DNA from: Streptomyces luteolus
GTDB lineage: Bacteria; Actinomycetota; Actinomycetes; Streptomycetales; Streptomycetaceae
DNA length: 64,000 nt
Direction: 5' to 3'
Assembly: GCF_029968015.1 (NCBI RefSeq)
Contig: NZ_JASCIS010000015.1
Coordinates: forward strand, 123,193 to 187,192
Made by a program: the position numbers and the translations under genes
Part shown: positions 33,789-42,795 of the stretch, one piece after another
How positions within the stretch are numbered: the stretch's first letter is position 1
Layout of the letters: each line of letters starts with the position of its first letter
The notes under the pieces: model-generated
What the model saw: the letters and a program-made list of their open reading frames with translations, nothing else
Databases searched by the model: none
What the model was told of the DNA's origin: nothing

Positions 33789-34751
33789 GTGGAAACCGAA
33801 CAGACGAACCCCAGCACGACCGCGTCGGAGGACCGGACCGCCCGCCGTGCCGTCACCGTCTTCCCGGTGCTCGTGCTCGCCGCCGGCGCGCTCGGCCTGC
33901 TGATACCCGGCGCCTTCACGGACTGGAAGGCGTCCGTGCCGTATCTGCTCGGCATCGTGATGTTCTGCATGGGCCTGACGATGACGCCGCTCGACTTCAA
34001 GGGCGTCGCCAAGCGGCCCTGGGTGGTGCTGCTCGGGCTCGCCGCGCAGTACCTCGTGATGCCGAGCCTCGGCTGGCTGATCGCGCACGCGCTCTCGCTG
34101 CCTCCCCAACTCGCCGCCGGTGTCATCCTCGTGGGCTGCGCGCCGGGCGGCACCGCGTCCAACGTGGTGACCTACCTGGCCCGTGGCGATGTCGCGCTCT
34201 CCGTCTCGGTCACCAGCGTCTCGACCCTGCTCGCGCCACTCCTGACGCCCGCCCTGACGCTGCTGCTCGCGGGCACGTTCCTGCCCATCGACGCGGGCGC
34301 GATGACCACCGACATCCTGAAGACCGTGCTGCTGCCCGTCCTCGCGGGCCTCGCCGTACGCCTGCTCGCGGGCCGGTACGTGGACCGCTTCCTCGGCGCC
34401 CTGCCGTGGCTCTCCGCGCTCACCATCTCGGTGATCGTCGCCGTCGTCGTGGCGGGCAGCGCCACCGCCATCAAGTCGGCCGCCGCCGTGGTCCTCCTCG
34501 CCGTCGTCCTGCACAACGGCCTCGGCCTGACCCTCGGTTACGCGGTCGGCAAGCTGGCCCGGCTCGGGCAGCCCGCGAGCCGGGCGCTCGCCTTCGAGGT
34601 CGGCCTGCAGAACTCCGGTCTCGCCGCCTCCCTCGCCACGGCCCACTTCAGCCCGCTCGCGGCCCTGCCCGCCGCGGTGTTCTCGGTCTGGCACAACGTG
34701 TCCGGCGCGGTGGTCGCCGCGTGGATGGCCCGCCGCTCGCGCAAGGCGTGA
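33789..34751 (+). CDS. Bile acid:sodium symporter-family transporter
   Basis: A 320-residue BASS-family transporter with nine to ten helices. Signatures include GIVMFCMGLTMTPLDF, VGCAPGGTASNVVTYLARGDVALSV (the sodium-site region), and EVGLQNSGLAASLA near the end. It imports or exports an organic anion such as pantoate or keto acids by sodium coupling. The substrate cannot be told from sequence. The start is uncertain: GTG 33789 lacks a ribosome site and TTG 33753 is a possible alternative. Confidence 0.85.
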   Translation: METEQTNPSTTASEDRTARRAVTVFPVLVLAAGALGLLIPGAFTDWKASVPYLLGIVMFCMGLTMTPLDFKGVAKRPWVVLLGLAAQYLVMPSLGWLIAHALSLPPQLAAGVILVGCAPGGTASNVVTYLARGDVALSVSVTSVSTLLAPLLTPALTLLLAGTFLPIDAGAMTTDILKTVLLPVLAGLAVRLLAGRYVDRFLGALPWLSALTISVIVAVVVAGSATAIKSAAAVVLLAVVLHNGLGLTLGYAVGKLARLGQPASRALAFEVGLQNSGLAASLATAHFSPLAALPAAVFSVWHNVSGAVVAAWMARRSRKA

Positions 34752-34767
34752 GGGTACGCGGGGAAAG

Positions 34768-34802
34768 GAAGGCCCCCGCGGCGAGTTGCCGCGGGGGCCT
34801 TC
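34768..34802. terminator. Bidirectional terminator between the symporter and argR
   Basis: Perfect 15-bp stem (34768-34782 with 34788-34802), five-base loop. It serves both the plus-strand symporter and the end of the minus-strand arginine operon. Confidence 0.88.
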
Positions 34803-34823
34803 GTCGTACGTAAGGAGGGCTGC

Positions 34824-35366
34824 TCAGCGCGCGTTCTGGGCCAGGGACAGCAGGTGGTCCGCGAGGGCCTGGCCGCCGTCCGGTTCGCGGCTGATCAGCA
34901 TCAGCGTGTCGTCACCGGCGATCGTGCCGAGGATGTCGTGCAGTTCGGCCTGGTCGATGGCCGAGGCGAGGAACTGCGCGGCGCCCGGCGGGGTGCGCAG
35001 GACGACCAGGTTGGCCGAGGCCTCCGCGGAGATCAGCAGCTCGCCGGAGAGGCGGCGCATCCGCTCCTCCTTCGCGGACTCCCCGAGCGGGGCGCGCGGG
35101 GTGCGGAAGCCGCCCTCGCTGGGCACCGCGTAGATCAGGTCGCCCTCGTTGTTGCGGATCTTGACCGCGTTGAGCTCGTCCAGGTCGCGGGAGAGCGTGG
35201 CCTGCGTGACGGACAGGCCGTCGTCCGCGAGCAGTTTCGCCAACTGGCTCTGGGAGCGCACCGGTTGACGGTTGAGGATGTCCACGATCCGGCGGTGCCG
35301 GGCCGTGCGGGTCTGCGGGACGGCGGGGCCGCCCTCCGCACCGGGCTCGTTGTCGCGCAGGCTCAT
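34824..35366 (-). CDS. argR: Arginine repressor
   Basis: A 180-residue repressor. The N-terminal winged helix (about 20-85: RHRRIVDILNRQPVRSQSQL, GLSVTQATLSRDLDEL) binds ARG boxes. The C-terminal part has the hexamer and arginine-binding motif IAGDDTLMLISR. With arginine bound it represses arg genes. It is the last gene of argC-J-B-D-R, seven bases after argD, so it controls its own operon. Confidence 0.96.
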   Translation of the reverse strand: MSLRDNEPGAEGGPAVPQTRTARHRRIVDILNRQPVRSQSQLAKLLADDGLSVTQATLSRDLDELNAVKIRNNEGDLIYAVPSEGGFRTPRAPLGESAKEERMRRLSGELLISAEASANLVVLRTPPGAAQFLASAIDQAELHDILGTIAGDDTLMLISREPDGGQALADHLLSLAQNAR

Positions 35367-35373
35367 CGTCGTC

Positions 35374-36591
35374 TCATTCTCCGGATCGTCCGTCCCCGTC
35401 GGCCGCGCCCGCCGCCCGGTCGAGGATGCCGGGCAGAGCCTGGAGGAACGCTTCCGTCTCGGCGTCCGTGAGGGTCAGCGCGGGCATCAGGCGGACCACG
35501 TCGGGCGCGGGGGCGTTCACCAGGTAACCGGCGTCCTGGGCGGCCTGCTGCACCCGGGGTGCGAGCGGCTCGGTGAGCACGATACCCAGGAGCAGCCCCG
35601 CGCCCCGGACATGGCTGACAAGTCCATGACCGAGACCCTCGATCCCGTCCCGCAGCCGCTCCCCCTGCCGCTTGACGTTGTCGAGCAGCCCGTCCGCCGC
35701 GATCGTGTCGAGTACGGCGACTCCGGCCGCGCAGGCCACCGGGTTGCCGCCGAACGTCGTGCCGTGCTGGCCGGGCTTGAGGAGGTCGGCGGCGGCGCCG
35801 AACGCGACGGTCGCGCCGATCGGCAGGCCCCCGCCGAGGCCCTTGGCGAGCGTCACGATGTCGGGCTGGACGCCCTCGTGGGCCTGGTACTCGAACCAGT
35901 GGCCGGTCCGCCCGATGCCGGTCTGCACCTCGTCGAGGACGAGCAGGGTGCCGGTCGCGGAGGTGATCTCGCGGGCCGCCTTCAGGTAGCCGGCCGGGGG
36001 CACGACCACGCCGTTCTCGCCCTGGATCGGCTCGATCACGACGAGCGCGGTGTCCTCGGTGACGGCCGCCCGCAGCGCCTCGGCATCCCCGTACGGGACG
36101 TGCGTGACGTCGCCCGGCAGCGGCACGAAGGGCTGCTGCTTGGCGGGCTGGCCGGTGAGCGCGAGCGCACCCATCGTACGGCCGTGGAAGCCGCCCTCGG
36201 TGGCGACCATGTGCGAACGCCCGGTCAGGCGGCCCATCTTGAAGGCCGCCTCGATCGCCTCCGCGCCCGAGTTGCAGAACAGCACCCGGCCCGTGCGGCC
36301 GAAGTGGTGGAGGAGCTTCTCGGCGAGGGCGACGGTCGGCTCCGCGATGAAGAAGTTGGAGATCTGGCCGAGCGTCGCCACCTGGTCGCTGACCGCGCGG
36401 ACCACCGCGGGATGGGCGTGGCCGAGGGCGTTGACGGCGATGCCGCCGACGAAGTCGACGTACTCGGTGCCGTCCGCGTCCCAGACCTTCAGGCCCTCGC
36501 CGCGCACCAGCGGCATCCGCGGGGTGCCGTAGTTGTCCATCAGCGCGTCCTGCCAGCGCTGGGCGTACTCCTGGTTGCTGCCGCCGGTCAC
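35374..36591 (-). CDS. argD: Acetylornithine aminotransferase
   Basis: A 405-residue class III PLP aminotransferase. It has VDFVGGIAVNALGHAHPAVV, the FCNSGAEAIEAAFKM phosphate-binding region, the LLVLDEVQTGIGRTG Asp site and PLP lysine in DIVTLAKGLGGGLPIG. It converts N-acetylglutamate semialdehyde to N-acetylornithine, fourth step of arginine synthesis. The GTG start overlaps the argB stop by four bases (GTGA). Confidence 0.97.
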   Translation of the reverse strand: MTGGSNQEYAQRWQDALMDNYGTPRMPLVRGEGLKVWDADGTEYVDFVGGIAVNALGHAHPAVVRAVSDQVATLGQISNFFIAEPTVALAEKLLHHFGRTGRVLFCNSGAEAIEAAFKMGRLTGRSHMVATEGGFHGRTMGALALTGQPAKQQPFVPLPGDVTHVPYGDAEALRAAVTEDTALVVIEPIQGENGVVVPPAGYLKAAREITSATGTLLVLDEVQTGIGRTGHWFEYQAHEGVQPDIVTLAKGLGGGLPIGATVAFGAAADLLKPGQHGTTFGGNPVACAAGVAVLDTIAADGLLDNVKRQGERLRDGIEGLGHGLVSHVRGAGLLLGIVLTEPLAPRVQQAAQDAGYLVNAPAPDVVRLMPALTLTDAETEAFLQALPGILDRAAGAADGDGRSGE

Positions 36592-37493
36592 TGCGCTCCC
36601 CCTTCGGGCTCGTCGGGCACGACCATCGTGCCGATTCCTTCGTCTGTGAAGATCTCCAGGAGGATCGAGTGCTGGACCCTCCCGTCGATCACGCGGGCCG
36701 TGTGCACGCCGTTGCGGACGGCGTGCAGGCAGCCCTCCATCTTCGGCACCATGCCGGAGCTCAACTCCGGCAGAAGCTTCTCCAGTTGGGCGGCGGAGAG
36801 GCGGCTGATCACCTCGTCGCTGTGCGGCCAGTCCTCGTAGAGGCCCTCGACGTCGGTGAGGACCATGAGGGTCTCGGCGCCAAGGGCGGCAGCGAGTGCC
36901 GCGGCCGCCGTATCGGCATTGACGTTGTAGACATGGTGGTCGTCCTCGGAGCGGGCGATGGAGGAGACGACCGGGATGCGGCCGTCCTCCAGGAGCGCCT
37001 CGATGGCGCCCGTGTCGATCTCGGTGATCTCGCCGACCCTTCCGATGTCCACCAACTCGCCCTCGATCCGCGGCTGGTGCTTGGTCGCGGTGATCGTGTG
37101 CGCGTCCTCGCCGGTGAGGCCCACGGCGAGCGGGCCGTGCTGGTTGAGCAGCCCGACGAGCTCGCGCTGCACCTGTCCGGCGAGCACCATGCGTACGACG
37201 TCCATGGCGTCCTCGGTGGTGACGCGCAGGCCCGCCTTGAACTCGCTGACGATGCCGTGCCGGTCGAGTGCCTTGCTGATCTGCGGGCCGCCGCCGTGCA
37301 CCACGACCGGCCTGAGTCCGGCGTGGTGCAGGAACACCACGTCCTGGGCGAACGCGGCCTTCAACTCCTCGTCCACCATGGCGTTCCCGCCGAACTTGAT
37401 GACGACGGTCTTGCCGCGGTGCCGGGTCAGCCAGGGCAGCGCCTCGACGAGGATCTGCGCCTTGGGCAGTGCGGTGTGTTTACGAGTGCTCAT
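36588..37493 (-). CDS. argB: Acetylglutamate kinase
   Basis: A 301-residue amino acid kinase. It carries VVIKFGGNAMVDEEL, VVVHGGGPQISKAL, the substrate loop GLRVTTEDAMDVVRMVLAGQVQREL, VVSSIARSEDDHHVYNVNADTAAAALA and a C-terminal SSGMVPKMEGCLHAV. It phosphorylates N-acetylglutamate and is the usual feedback target of arginine in organisms with ArgJ. The N-terminal extension (about 15 residues) is typical of arginine-sensitive hexameric forms. ATG 37493 follows a repeat-rich 53-bp gap after argJ. Confidence 0.97.
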   Translation of the reverse strand: MSTRKHTALPKAQILVEALPWLTRHRGKTVVIKFGGNAMVDEELKAAFAQDVVFLHHAGLRPVVVHGGGPQISKALDRHGIVSEFKAGLRVTTEDAMDVVRMVLAGQVQRELVGLLNQHGPLAVGLTGEDAHTITATKHQPRIEGELVDIGRVGEITEIDTGAIEALLEDGRIPVVSSIARSEDDHHVYNVNADTAAAALAAALGAETLMVLTDVEGLYEDWPHSDEVISRLSAAQLEKLLPELSSGMVPKMEGCLHAVRNGVHTARVIDGRVQHSILLEIFTDEGIGTMVVPDEPEGGAQ

Positions 37494-37515
37494 CGGCTCG
37501 GGGTCCCCGGGTGTT

Positions 37516-37563
37516 CAGGAGGAATGGGCGTCAGGAGGAATGGGCGTCAGGAGGAGTAGGCGC
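37516..37563. repeat. 16-bp tandem repeat, three copies, at the argJ 3' end
   Basis: 37516-37531 and 37532-37547 are identical; the third, degenerate copy (37548-37563) is the last codons of argJ. Reading on the minus strand each unit is a CATTCCTCCTGACGCC-like block. Confidence 0.88.
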
Positions 37564-38704
37564 TGTTCTCGTGCACGTACTCGGCGGTCAGGTCGTTGGC
37601 CCAGATCACCACCGGCTCGGCGCCGCCCGCGGCCAGGTCGGCGGTGATGGCGACCTCGCGGTAGCGCATGTCGACCAGGTCGCGGTCCTCGCCGACCGAG
37701 CCTTCCTTGCAGACCCAGACGCCGTTGATGGCGACGTTCAGCTGGTTCGGGTCGAAGGCGGCGGAGGTGGTGCCGATCGCGGAGAGCACCCGGCCCCAGT
37801 TGGGGTCCTCGCCGTGGATGGCGCACTTGAGGAGGTTGTTGCGGGCGATGGAGCGGCCCACCTCGACGGCGTCGTCCTCGCTCGCCGCGTTGACGACCTC
37901 GATCCGGATGTCCTTGCTCGCGCCCTCGGCGTCCCCGATCAGCTGCCGCGCCAGGTCGGCGCAGACGGACCTGACGGCCTCGGCGAACTCGCCCTGGTCC
38001 GGGGCGACTTCGGACGCGCCGGAGGCGAGAAGCAGCACGGTGTCGTTGGTCGACATGCAGCCGTCGGAGTCGACCCGGTCGAAGGTCGTACGGGTCGCGG
38101 AGCGCAGGGCCTTGTCGAGGTGTGCGGTGTCCACGTCGGCGTCCGTGGTGAGGACGACCAGCATGGTGGCGAGGCCGGGGGCGAGCATGCCCGCGCCCTT
38201 CGCCATGCCGCCGACGGTCCAGCCGGCCTCGCTGGTGGCGACCGCGGTCTTGTGCACGGTGTCGGTGGTCTTGATGGCGATGGCGGCCTTCTCGCCGCCG
38301 TGCTCGGACAGCTGCGCGGCGGCGCTCTCCACGCCCGGGAGCAGCTTGTCCATCGGCAGCGTCACCCCGATGAGACCGGTGGACGCGACGGCCACCTCAC
38401 CCGCGTTCAGGTCGAGCACCTCGGCGACCTTCTCGGCGGTGGCGTGCGTGTCCTGGAAGCCCTTCGGGCCCGTACAGGCGTTGGCACCACCGGAGTTGAG
38501 GACCACGGCCTGCACCTGGCCGCCCTTGAGCACCTGCTCCGACCACAGGACCGGGGCGGCCTTGACGCGGTTGGAGGTGAAGACGCCCGCGGCGGCGAGG
38601 CGGGGTCCGTTGTTGACCACGAGGGCCAGGTCGGGGTTCCCGTTCTCCTTGATGCCTGCTGCGATGCCGGAGGCGGTGAAGCCCTTGGCGGCGGTGACAC
38701 TCAC
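37547..38704 (-). CDS. argJ: Bifunctional ornithine acetyltransferase / N-acetylglutamate synthase
   Basis: A 385-residue self-cleaving enzyme that moves acetyl from N-acetylornithine to glutamate, making the cyclic pathway, and may also use acetyl-CoA. Conserved pieces are LNSGGANACTGPKGF, VASTGLIGVTLPMDKLL, GMLAPGLATMLVVLTTDA (cleavage occurs before the Thr of ATML), DGCMSTNDTVLLLA and HGEDPNWGRVLSAIG. The GTG start at 38704 overlaps the argC stop (GTGA). The last codons have been duplicated into the downstream gap. Confidence 0.97.
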   Translation of the reverse strand: MSVTAAKGFTASGIAAGIKENGNPDLALVVNNGPRLAAAGVFTSNRVKAAPVLWSEQVLKGGQVQAVVLNSGGANACTGPKGFQDTHATAEKVAEVLDLNAGEVAVASTGLIGVTLPMDKLLPGVESAAAQLSEHGGEKAAIAIKTTDTVHKTAVATSEAGWTVGGMAKGAGMLAPGLATMLVVLTTDADVDTAHLDKALRSATRTTFDRVDSDGCMSTNDTVLLLASGASEVAPDQGEFAEAVRSVCADLARQLIGDAEGASKDIRIEVVNAASEDDAVEVGRSIARNNLLKCAIHGEDPNWGRVLSAIGTTSAAFDPNQLNVAINGVWVCKEGSVGEDRDLVDMRYREVAITADLAAGGAEPVVIWANDLTAEYVHENSAYSS

Positions 38705-39729
38705 GGTGCGACTCCGATCGAAGAGAGCCCAGTGGCCTCGTCCAGGCCCAGGGCGATGTTCATGCTCTGCACCGCGCCGCCCGCGGTGCCCTTGGTCAGG
38801 TTGTCGATGGCGCTGATCACGATGACGCGGCCCGCGCTCGCGTCGTACGCGATCTGCAACTGCACGGCGTTCGAGCCGTAGACGGAGGCGGTCGCGGGCC
38901 ACTGCCCCTCGGGCAGCAGGTGCACGAACGGCTCGTCCGCGTACGCCTTCTCGTACGCGGCGCGCACCGCCTCCGCAGTCACGCCGGGCGCGGCCTTGGC
39001 GCTGCAGGTGGCGAGGATGCCGCGGGACATCGGGGCGAGCGTCGGCGTGAAGGACACGGAGACCCTCCGCCCGGCGGCCGCGCTGAGGTTCTGGATCATC
39101 TCGGGGGTGTGCCGGTGCCCGCCGCCCACGCCGTACGGCGACATGGAGCCCATGACCTCGGAGCCGAGCAGATGCGGCTTGAGCGCCTTGCCCGCGCCGG
39201 AGGTGCCGGTCGCGGCGACGATCACCGCTTCGTCCTCGACGAGTCCGGCGGCGTACGCGGGGGCAAGGGCGAGCGAGACGGCCGTCGGGTAGCAGCCCGG
39301 CACGGCGATCCGCTTCGTACCGCCGAGCGCGGCGCGGGCGCCGGGCAGCTCGGGCAGTCCGTACGGCCAGGTGCCGGCGTGCTCGGAGCCGTAGAAGGTC
39401 TCCCAGTCCGCGGAGTTCTGCAGCCGGAAGTCGGCGCCCATGTCGATCACCAGGACGTCGGGGCCGAGCTGCTCGGCGACGGCGGCGGACTGGCCGTGCG
39501 GCAGCGCGAGAAACACGACATCGTGGCCGGAGAGCACGTCGGCGGTGGTCGGTTCGAGGACGCGGTCGGCGAGCGGCAGCAGATGCGGCTGGAGCGCGCC
39601 GAGGTGCTGCCCGGCGTTGGAGTGCCCGGTCAGGGCGCCGATCTCCACGTCCGGGTGCCCGATCAGCAGACGCAACAGCTCCCCACCCGCGTATCCACTC
39701 GCCCCTGCGACTGCCGCACGTACTGCCAT
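38701..39729 (-). CDS. argC: N-acetyl-gamma-glutamyl-phosphate reductase
   Basis: A 342-residue NADPH reductase, third step of arginine synthesis. The N-terminal Rossmann loop is AAVAGASGYAGGELLRLL, the active-site cysteine is in AVPGCYPTAVSLAL (about residue 148), and the C-terminal His is in GGGHRHTPEM. It leads the operon. A strong GAGGAGGA site precedes the ATG, and the promoter with ArgR-type half sites lies 25-55 bp upstream. Confidence 0.97.
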   Translation of the reverse strand: MAVRAAVAGASGYAGGELLRLLIGHPDVEIGALTGHSNAGQHLGALQPHLLPLADRVLEPTTADVLSGHDVVFLALPHGQSAAVAEQLGPDVLVIDMGADFRLQNSADWETFYGSEHAGTWPYGLPELPGARAALGGTKRIAVPGCYPTAVSLALAPAYAAGLVEDEAVIVAATGTSGAGKALKPHLLGSEVMGSMSPYGVGGGHRHTPEMIQNLSAAAGRRVSVSFTPTLAPMSRGILATCSAKAAPGVTAEAVRAAYEKAYADEPFVHLLPEGQWPATASVYGSNAVQLQIAYDASAGRVIVISAIDNLTKGTAGGAVQSMNIALGLDEATGLSSIGVAP

Positions 39730-39753
39730 CGGATCCTCCTCGGTGATGGCATG

Positions 39754-39783
39754 ACTATACGTAGCTTCGAAGTTTTATGCAAA
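39754..39783 (-). promoter_or_regulatory. argC promoter overlapped by ArgR half sites
   Basis: -35 TTTGCA (39778-39783), 18-nt spacer, -10 TATAGT (39754-39759) on the minus strand. TGCATA and ACGTATA half sites lie inside and across it, as in known arg promoters of Streptomyces. Confidence 0.7.
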
Positions 39784-39843
39784 GCGATACGGCGGGCGGG
39801 GCCACGGGAGGTCGATTCCGGGCCGTCTGTGATCCTGATCGGT

Positions 39844-40362
39844 ATGCACCATGCGCTCACCCACTGGGACAGCCCCTTCATCAACTTCAAGGACTTCGAC
39901 TTCCCGGACGGGCGGGGCCACGGATACCGATGGGTGCACATCAAGCGATTCCACCTGCCGCCCGGCTCACCGACCGATCAGGACGTGCTGACCGCCTTGA
40001 TCGCCCACCCGGAGTTCCGGGACACCTACGACGGAGCCGGCGTCTCGCTCGAACCCCGCCATGGCCAGTGGTGGGTGGATCGGATCACCCCCGGCACGTA
40101 CGCGGCCGTCGACGAGCCGAGCGCGACCGGCACGATTCACACGTGGGCCACCAGCGGCGTCCCGCTTCCCCCAGATCTGGACGCGAGGCTTCACGAGGCG
40201 GTCTACACCCCGATCCGCCAGGCGACGAGCCGGTACGCACTCGGCCCCCTCCCTGAGAACGCCCACCACGACTACGGCCCGATCCACATCGAGTTCCATG
40301 AACTGGTGCTGATCGACCGCCACCTGGGCACCCTCGCCCTCCTGGTGGCCGCCGACGACTGA
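39844..40362 (+). CDS. Hypothetical protein (172 aa)
   Basis: The protein begins MHHALTHWDSPFINFKDFDFPDG, is rich in His, Trp and Tyr, and ends with strand-like IHIEFHELVLIDRHLGTLALLV. Segments such as WATSGVPLPPDLD and HHDYGPIHIEF suggest a folded cytoplasmic domain. No family is recognised. The start is not certain: ATG 39844 has no good ribosome site and GTG 39829 is in frame. It is divergent from argC. It ends 47 bp before the methyltransferase pseudogene. Confidence 0.65.
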   Translation: MHHALTHWDSPFINFKDFDFPDGRGHGYRWVHIKRFHLPPGSPTDQDVLTALIAHPEFRDTYDGAGVSLEPRHGQWWVDRITPGTYAAVDEPSATGTIHTWATSGVPLPPDLDARLHEAVYTPIRQATSRYALGPLPENAHHDYGPIHIEFHELVLIDRHLGTLALLVAADD

Positions 40363-40409
40363 GGCAGCCGCTGCGGCCGAGCCTTCGGTCCTTGGCGCAT
40401 GATCGGGGC

Positions 40410-41216
40410 ATGACGCAGCACCCCGGCGACGGCTATCTCCTCGACAACCGGCAGTCCGAGGCGGGCGAGCGCTTCGACGCCCTTGCGAGCCTCTTCGACG
40501 CCTCCACCTTCCGCCACTTCGACACCATCGGCGTCACGGCGGGCTGGCGCTGCTGGGAGGTGGGGGCCGGTGGTCCTTCCGTCGTACGCGGACTCGCCGA
40601 GCGGGTCGGGCCCTACGGGTACGTGCTGGCCACCGACATCGACACGTCGTGGACGCGCGCGGTCAGCGCCCCGCAGGTCGAGGTCCGCCGGCACGACGTC
40701 GTCGCCGACGAGCCGCCGCCCGGCCCCTTCGACCTCGTCCACGCCCGCCTCGTCCTGGTTCATGTCGCCGACCGCGAGCGGGCGTTGCGCGTCCTGGTGG
40801 ACTCCCTGCGGCCCGGCGGAGTGCTGCTGCTTGAGGACGCCGATCCAGCGCTCCAGCCGCTCGTCTGCCCCGACGAGTCGGGCCCGGAGTAGCGCCTCGC
40901 CAACAAGCTGAAGCACGGCTTCCGCGCCCTCCTCACCGAGCGCGGCGCGGACCTCTCGTACGGGCGGCGGCTGCCGCGCCTGTTGCGCGGGGCGGGGCTG
41001 ACCGAGGTGCGGGCCGACGCGTACTTCCCGGTCACCGGGCCGGCCTGCGCGGAGCTCGAACGCGCCACGGTGGAGCAGGTACGGGACCAGCTGGTCGCCA
41101 AGGGGCTCGCGACGCGGGCGGAGATCGAGTCCCACCTGGCCCACGTCGCGGCGGGCGACCTCGACCTGGCGACATCGCCGATGATCTCGGCGTGGGGGCG
41201 CAAGCCCGGGGCCTGA
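40410..41216 (+). pseudogene. SAM methyltransferase interrupted by one in-frame amber codon
   Basis: Both halves of one class I methyltransferase lie in the same frame. The first (160 codons) has WEVGAGGPSVVRGLAERVGP (SAM loop), VLATDIDTSW and FDLVHARLVLVHV, then RPGGVLLLEDADPALQPLV. It stops at TAG 40890-40892 within DESGPE-stop-RLANKLKHGFRA. The remaining 107 codons continue family-like sequence to TGA 41214. CAG to TAG is a single transition, so the gene is probably a recent nonsense pseudogene, or a sequencing error. Without the stop it would encode 268 residues. Confidence 0.85.
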
Positions 41217-41274
41217 GCCCGGTCGCGGGGCGGGTGCGGGCTCGTTGTCAGTGGTGGCACGTACGGTCGGGGGC

Positions 41275-42681
41275 ATGACTGATCGGAACGTCAACTCGTC
41301 CTCGGTGCACGCCTTCTCGACGTGGGAGCCGCTGCTTCGCCTGCTGCGGGTCTGGCGCGCACCGGGGCGCGACGGCACACCCTCGTACGCGTCGGGCCGT
41401 ATCGGGCAGGCCGGTTGGAGCCTGCCGTCACGCGAGGACGTCCCGCGTTCGGACCGGGCGGCGCGGGACGTGGGGATACGCGAGCAGGCGGAGGCGGTCG
41501 AGCCGGTGCGGCGGGCGCTGTCGGCCGCGGGGGTCGACGACGTCACGTTCACGGCCGAGTTCTCGGCGGCCGGACCGGTGACGCTGCGCCTGCTCGGGCG
41601 GAGCCCGGCCGTGGAGTCCGGGATCGGCGGCGCGCATCCGGGGGCCCTGCTGTTGGTGGAGGGCGCGGTTCCGGAGCCCTGGCGCCGACTGCCTGAGCCG
41701 GTGCGGGAGTCGGGCCCCGCCCCTTCCGCCGACCCGGCGCTCCTGGAACGGACCCTGCGTGACCGGATGCCGCCGGGTGCCGTCGGCGCCACGGACGCGG
41801 AGGTCGCGGCGGCGGAGGCCCGGCTCGGCGCCCCTCTGCCGGAGGAGCTGAAGGCGCTCTATCGCGTGACGCGTGGACAGTGGGAGGACTGGGGCGAGGA
41901 CGAGGATGCGGCGGAGCGCGCGTACCGGTCGGTGGGCTGCGAGCTCTTCCCGCTGGACGAGGTGTACGTCGCGAACGCGGCCTCGCGGACGACCAGTTGG
42001 CGGTTCGCGGCGAAGGAGGCGGTCATCACCCGGGACGAGGACGCGGTGCAGGGCCTGGTCGGCTCGCCGGGCTGGATCGTCTTCGGCGACAACGGCGGCG
42101 GGGACCGGCTCGCGGTGGACCTCACGCCCGGCCCGCGCGGGCACGTCGGGCAGATCGTGATGCTCAGCCACGAGTTCAACATCGGTGCGGAGCTGATCGC
42201 CGACTCGCTCACCGACCTGGTCCTCGGCCGGGAGAGCGGGCCGAGCGGCGGCACGGGCCCCGACGGGCCGCCGGCCGTGGCACACGTCAACCGAAGGAGC
42301 CTGCCCGGCGTCGAGGCCGCCGCCCACCCCGGGCTAGAGGTGCTGTCCATCGGCGTCTGGGAGGCCGAGCCGCTGAGCCTCGCCCCGGTGCTCGGCCTGC
42401 CCCGGCTTCGCACGCTCGTCGCGTACCCGGGCACGCTCGCCGACCCGTTGGAGATAGCCGGGCTCAAGGGCCTGGAGTACCTGGAACTCTCCCCGCAGGA
42501 CTGGCGCGTACTGCTCGACGCGGGGGCGGTCCCGCGTGGCCTGTCGGCGGCGGCGATCACCGCGCACGGGAACCAGGAGGTGCTGTCCACGGTGGCCCTG
42601 GCCAACGAGATCCTGGCCCTGTGGGACCGGCCGCAGATCATTCAGACGGTAGTGGAGGGGGACATAGGGATCATGGACTAG
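41275..42681 (+). CDS. SMI1/KNR4-family protein
   Basis: A 468-residue protein. Its middle contains the SMI1/KNR4 core (about 150-330): ATDAEVAAAEARLGAPLPEELKALYRVTRGQW, then GELFPLDE-type sequence (CELFPLDEVYV), and GWIVFGDNGGGDRLAVDL, GQIVMLSHEFN. The N-terminal 150 residues and the C-terminal 110 have no clear family; the latter is leucine-rich (LPRLRTLVAYPGTLADPLEIAGLKGLEYLEL). In bacteria such proteins often serve as immunity or partner proteins of toxins. No toxin gene is adjacent, so this role is not supported here. GGGGGC precedes the start. Confidence 0.85.
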   Translation: MTDRNVNSSSVHAFSTWEPLLRLLRVWRAPGRDGTPSYASGRIGQAGWSLPSREDVPRSDRAARDVGIREQAEAVEPVRRALSAAGVDDVTFTAEFSAAGPVTLRLLGRSPAVESGIGGAHPGALLLVEGAVPEPWRRLPEPVRESGPAPSADPALLERTLRDRMPPGAVGATDAEVAAAEARLGAPLPEELKALYRVTRGQWEDWGEDEDAAERAYRSVGCELFPLDEVYVANAASRTTSWRFAAKEAVITRDEDAVQGLVGSPGWIVFGDNGGGDRLAVDLTPGPRGHVGQIVMLSHEFNIGAELIADSLTDLVLGRESGPSGGTGPDGPPAVAHVNRRSLPGVEAAAHPGLEVLSIGVWEAEPLSLAPVLGLPRLRTLVAYPGTLADPLEIAGLKGLEYLELSPQDWRVLLDAGAVPRGLSAAAITAHGNQEVLSTVALANEILALWDRPQIIQTVVEGDIGIMD

Positions 42682-42716
42682 GTCGTGTCCGTAGAGCCCC
42701 GTCGTCCGCCCGTCGC

Positions 42717-42786
42717 GGGGAGGCGGGACCCCACGGGGAGGCGGAACTTACGGGCAGGCGGGACTTTACGGCAGGCGGAACTTTAC
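42717..42786. repeat. Tandem repeat, four 17-18-bp copies
   Basis: Copies at 42717-42734, 42735-42751, 42752-42769 and 42770-42786 share the core GGCAGGCGGAACTTTAC with small changes. It lies between the convergent SMI1 and aldo-keto reductase genes. Confidence 0.85.
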
Positions 42787-42795
42787 GGACGCGGC

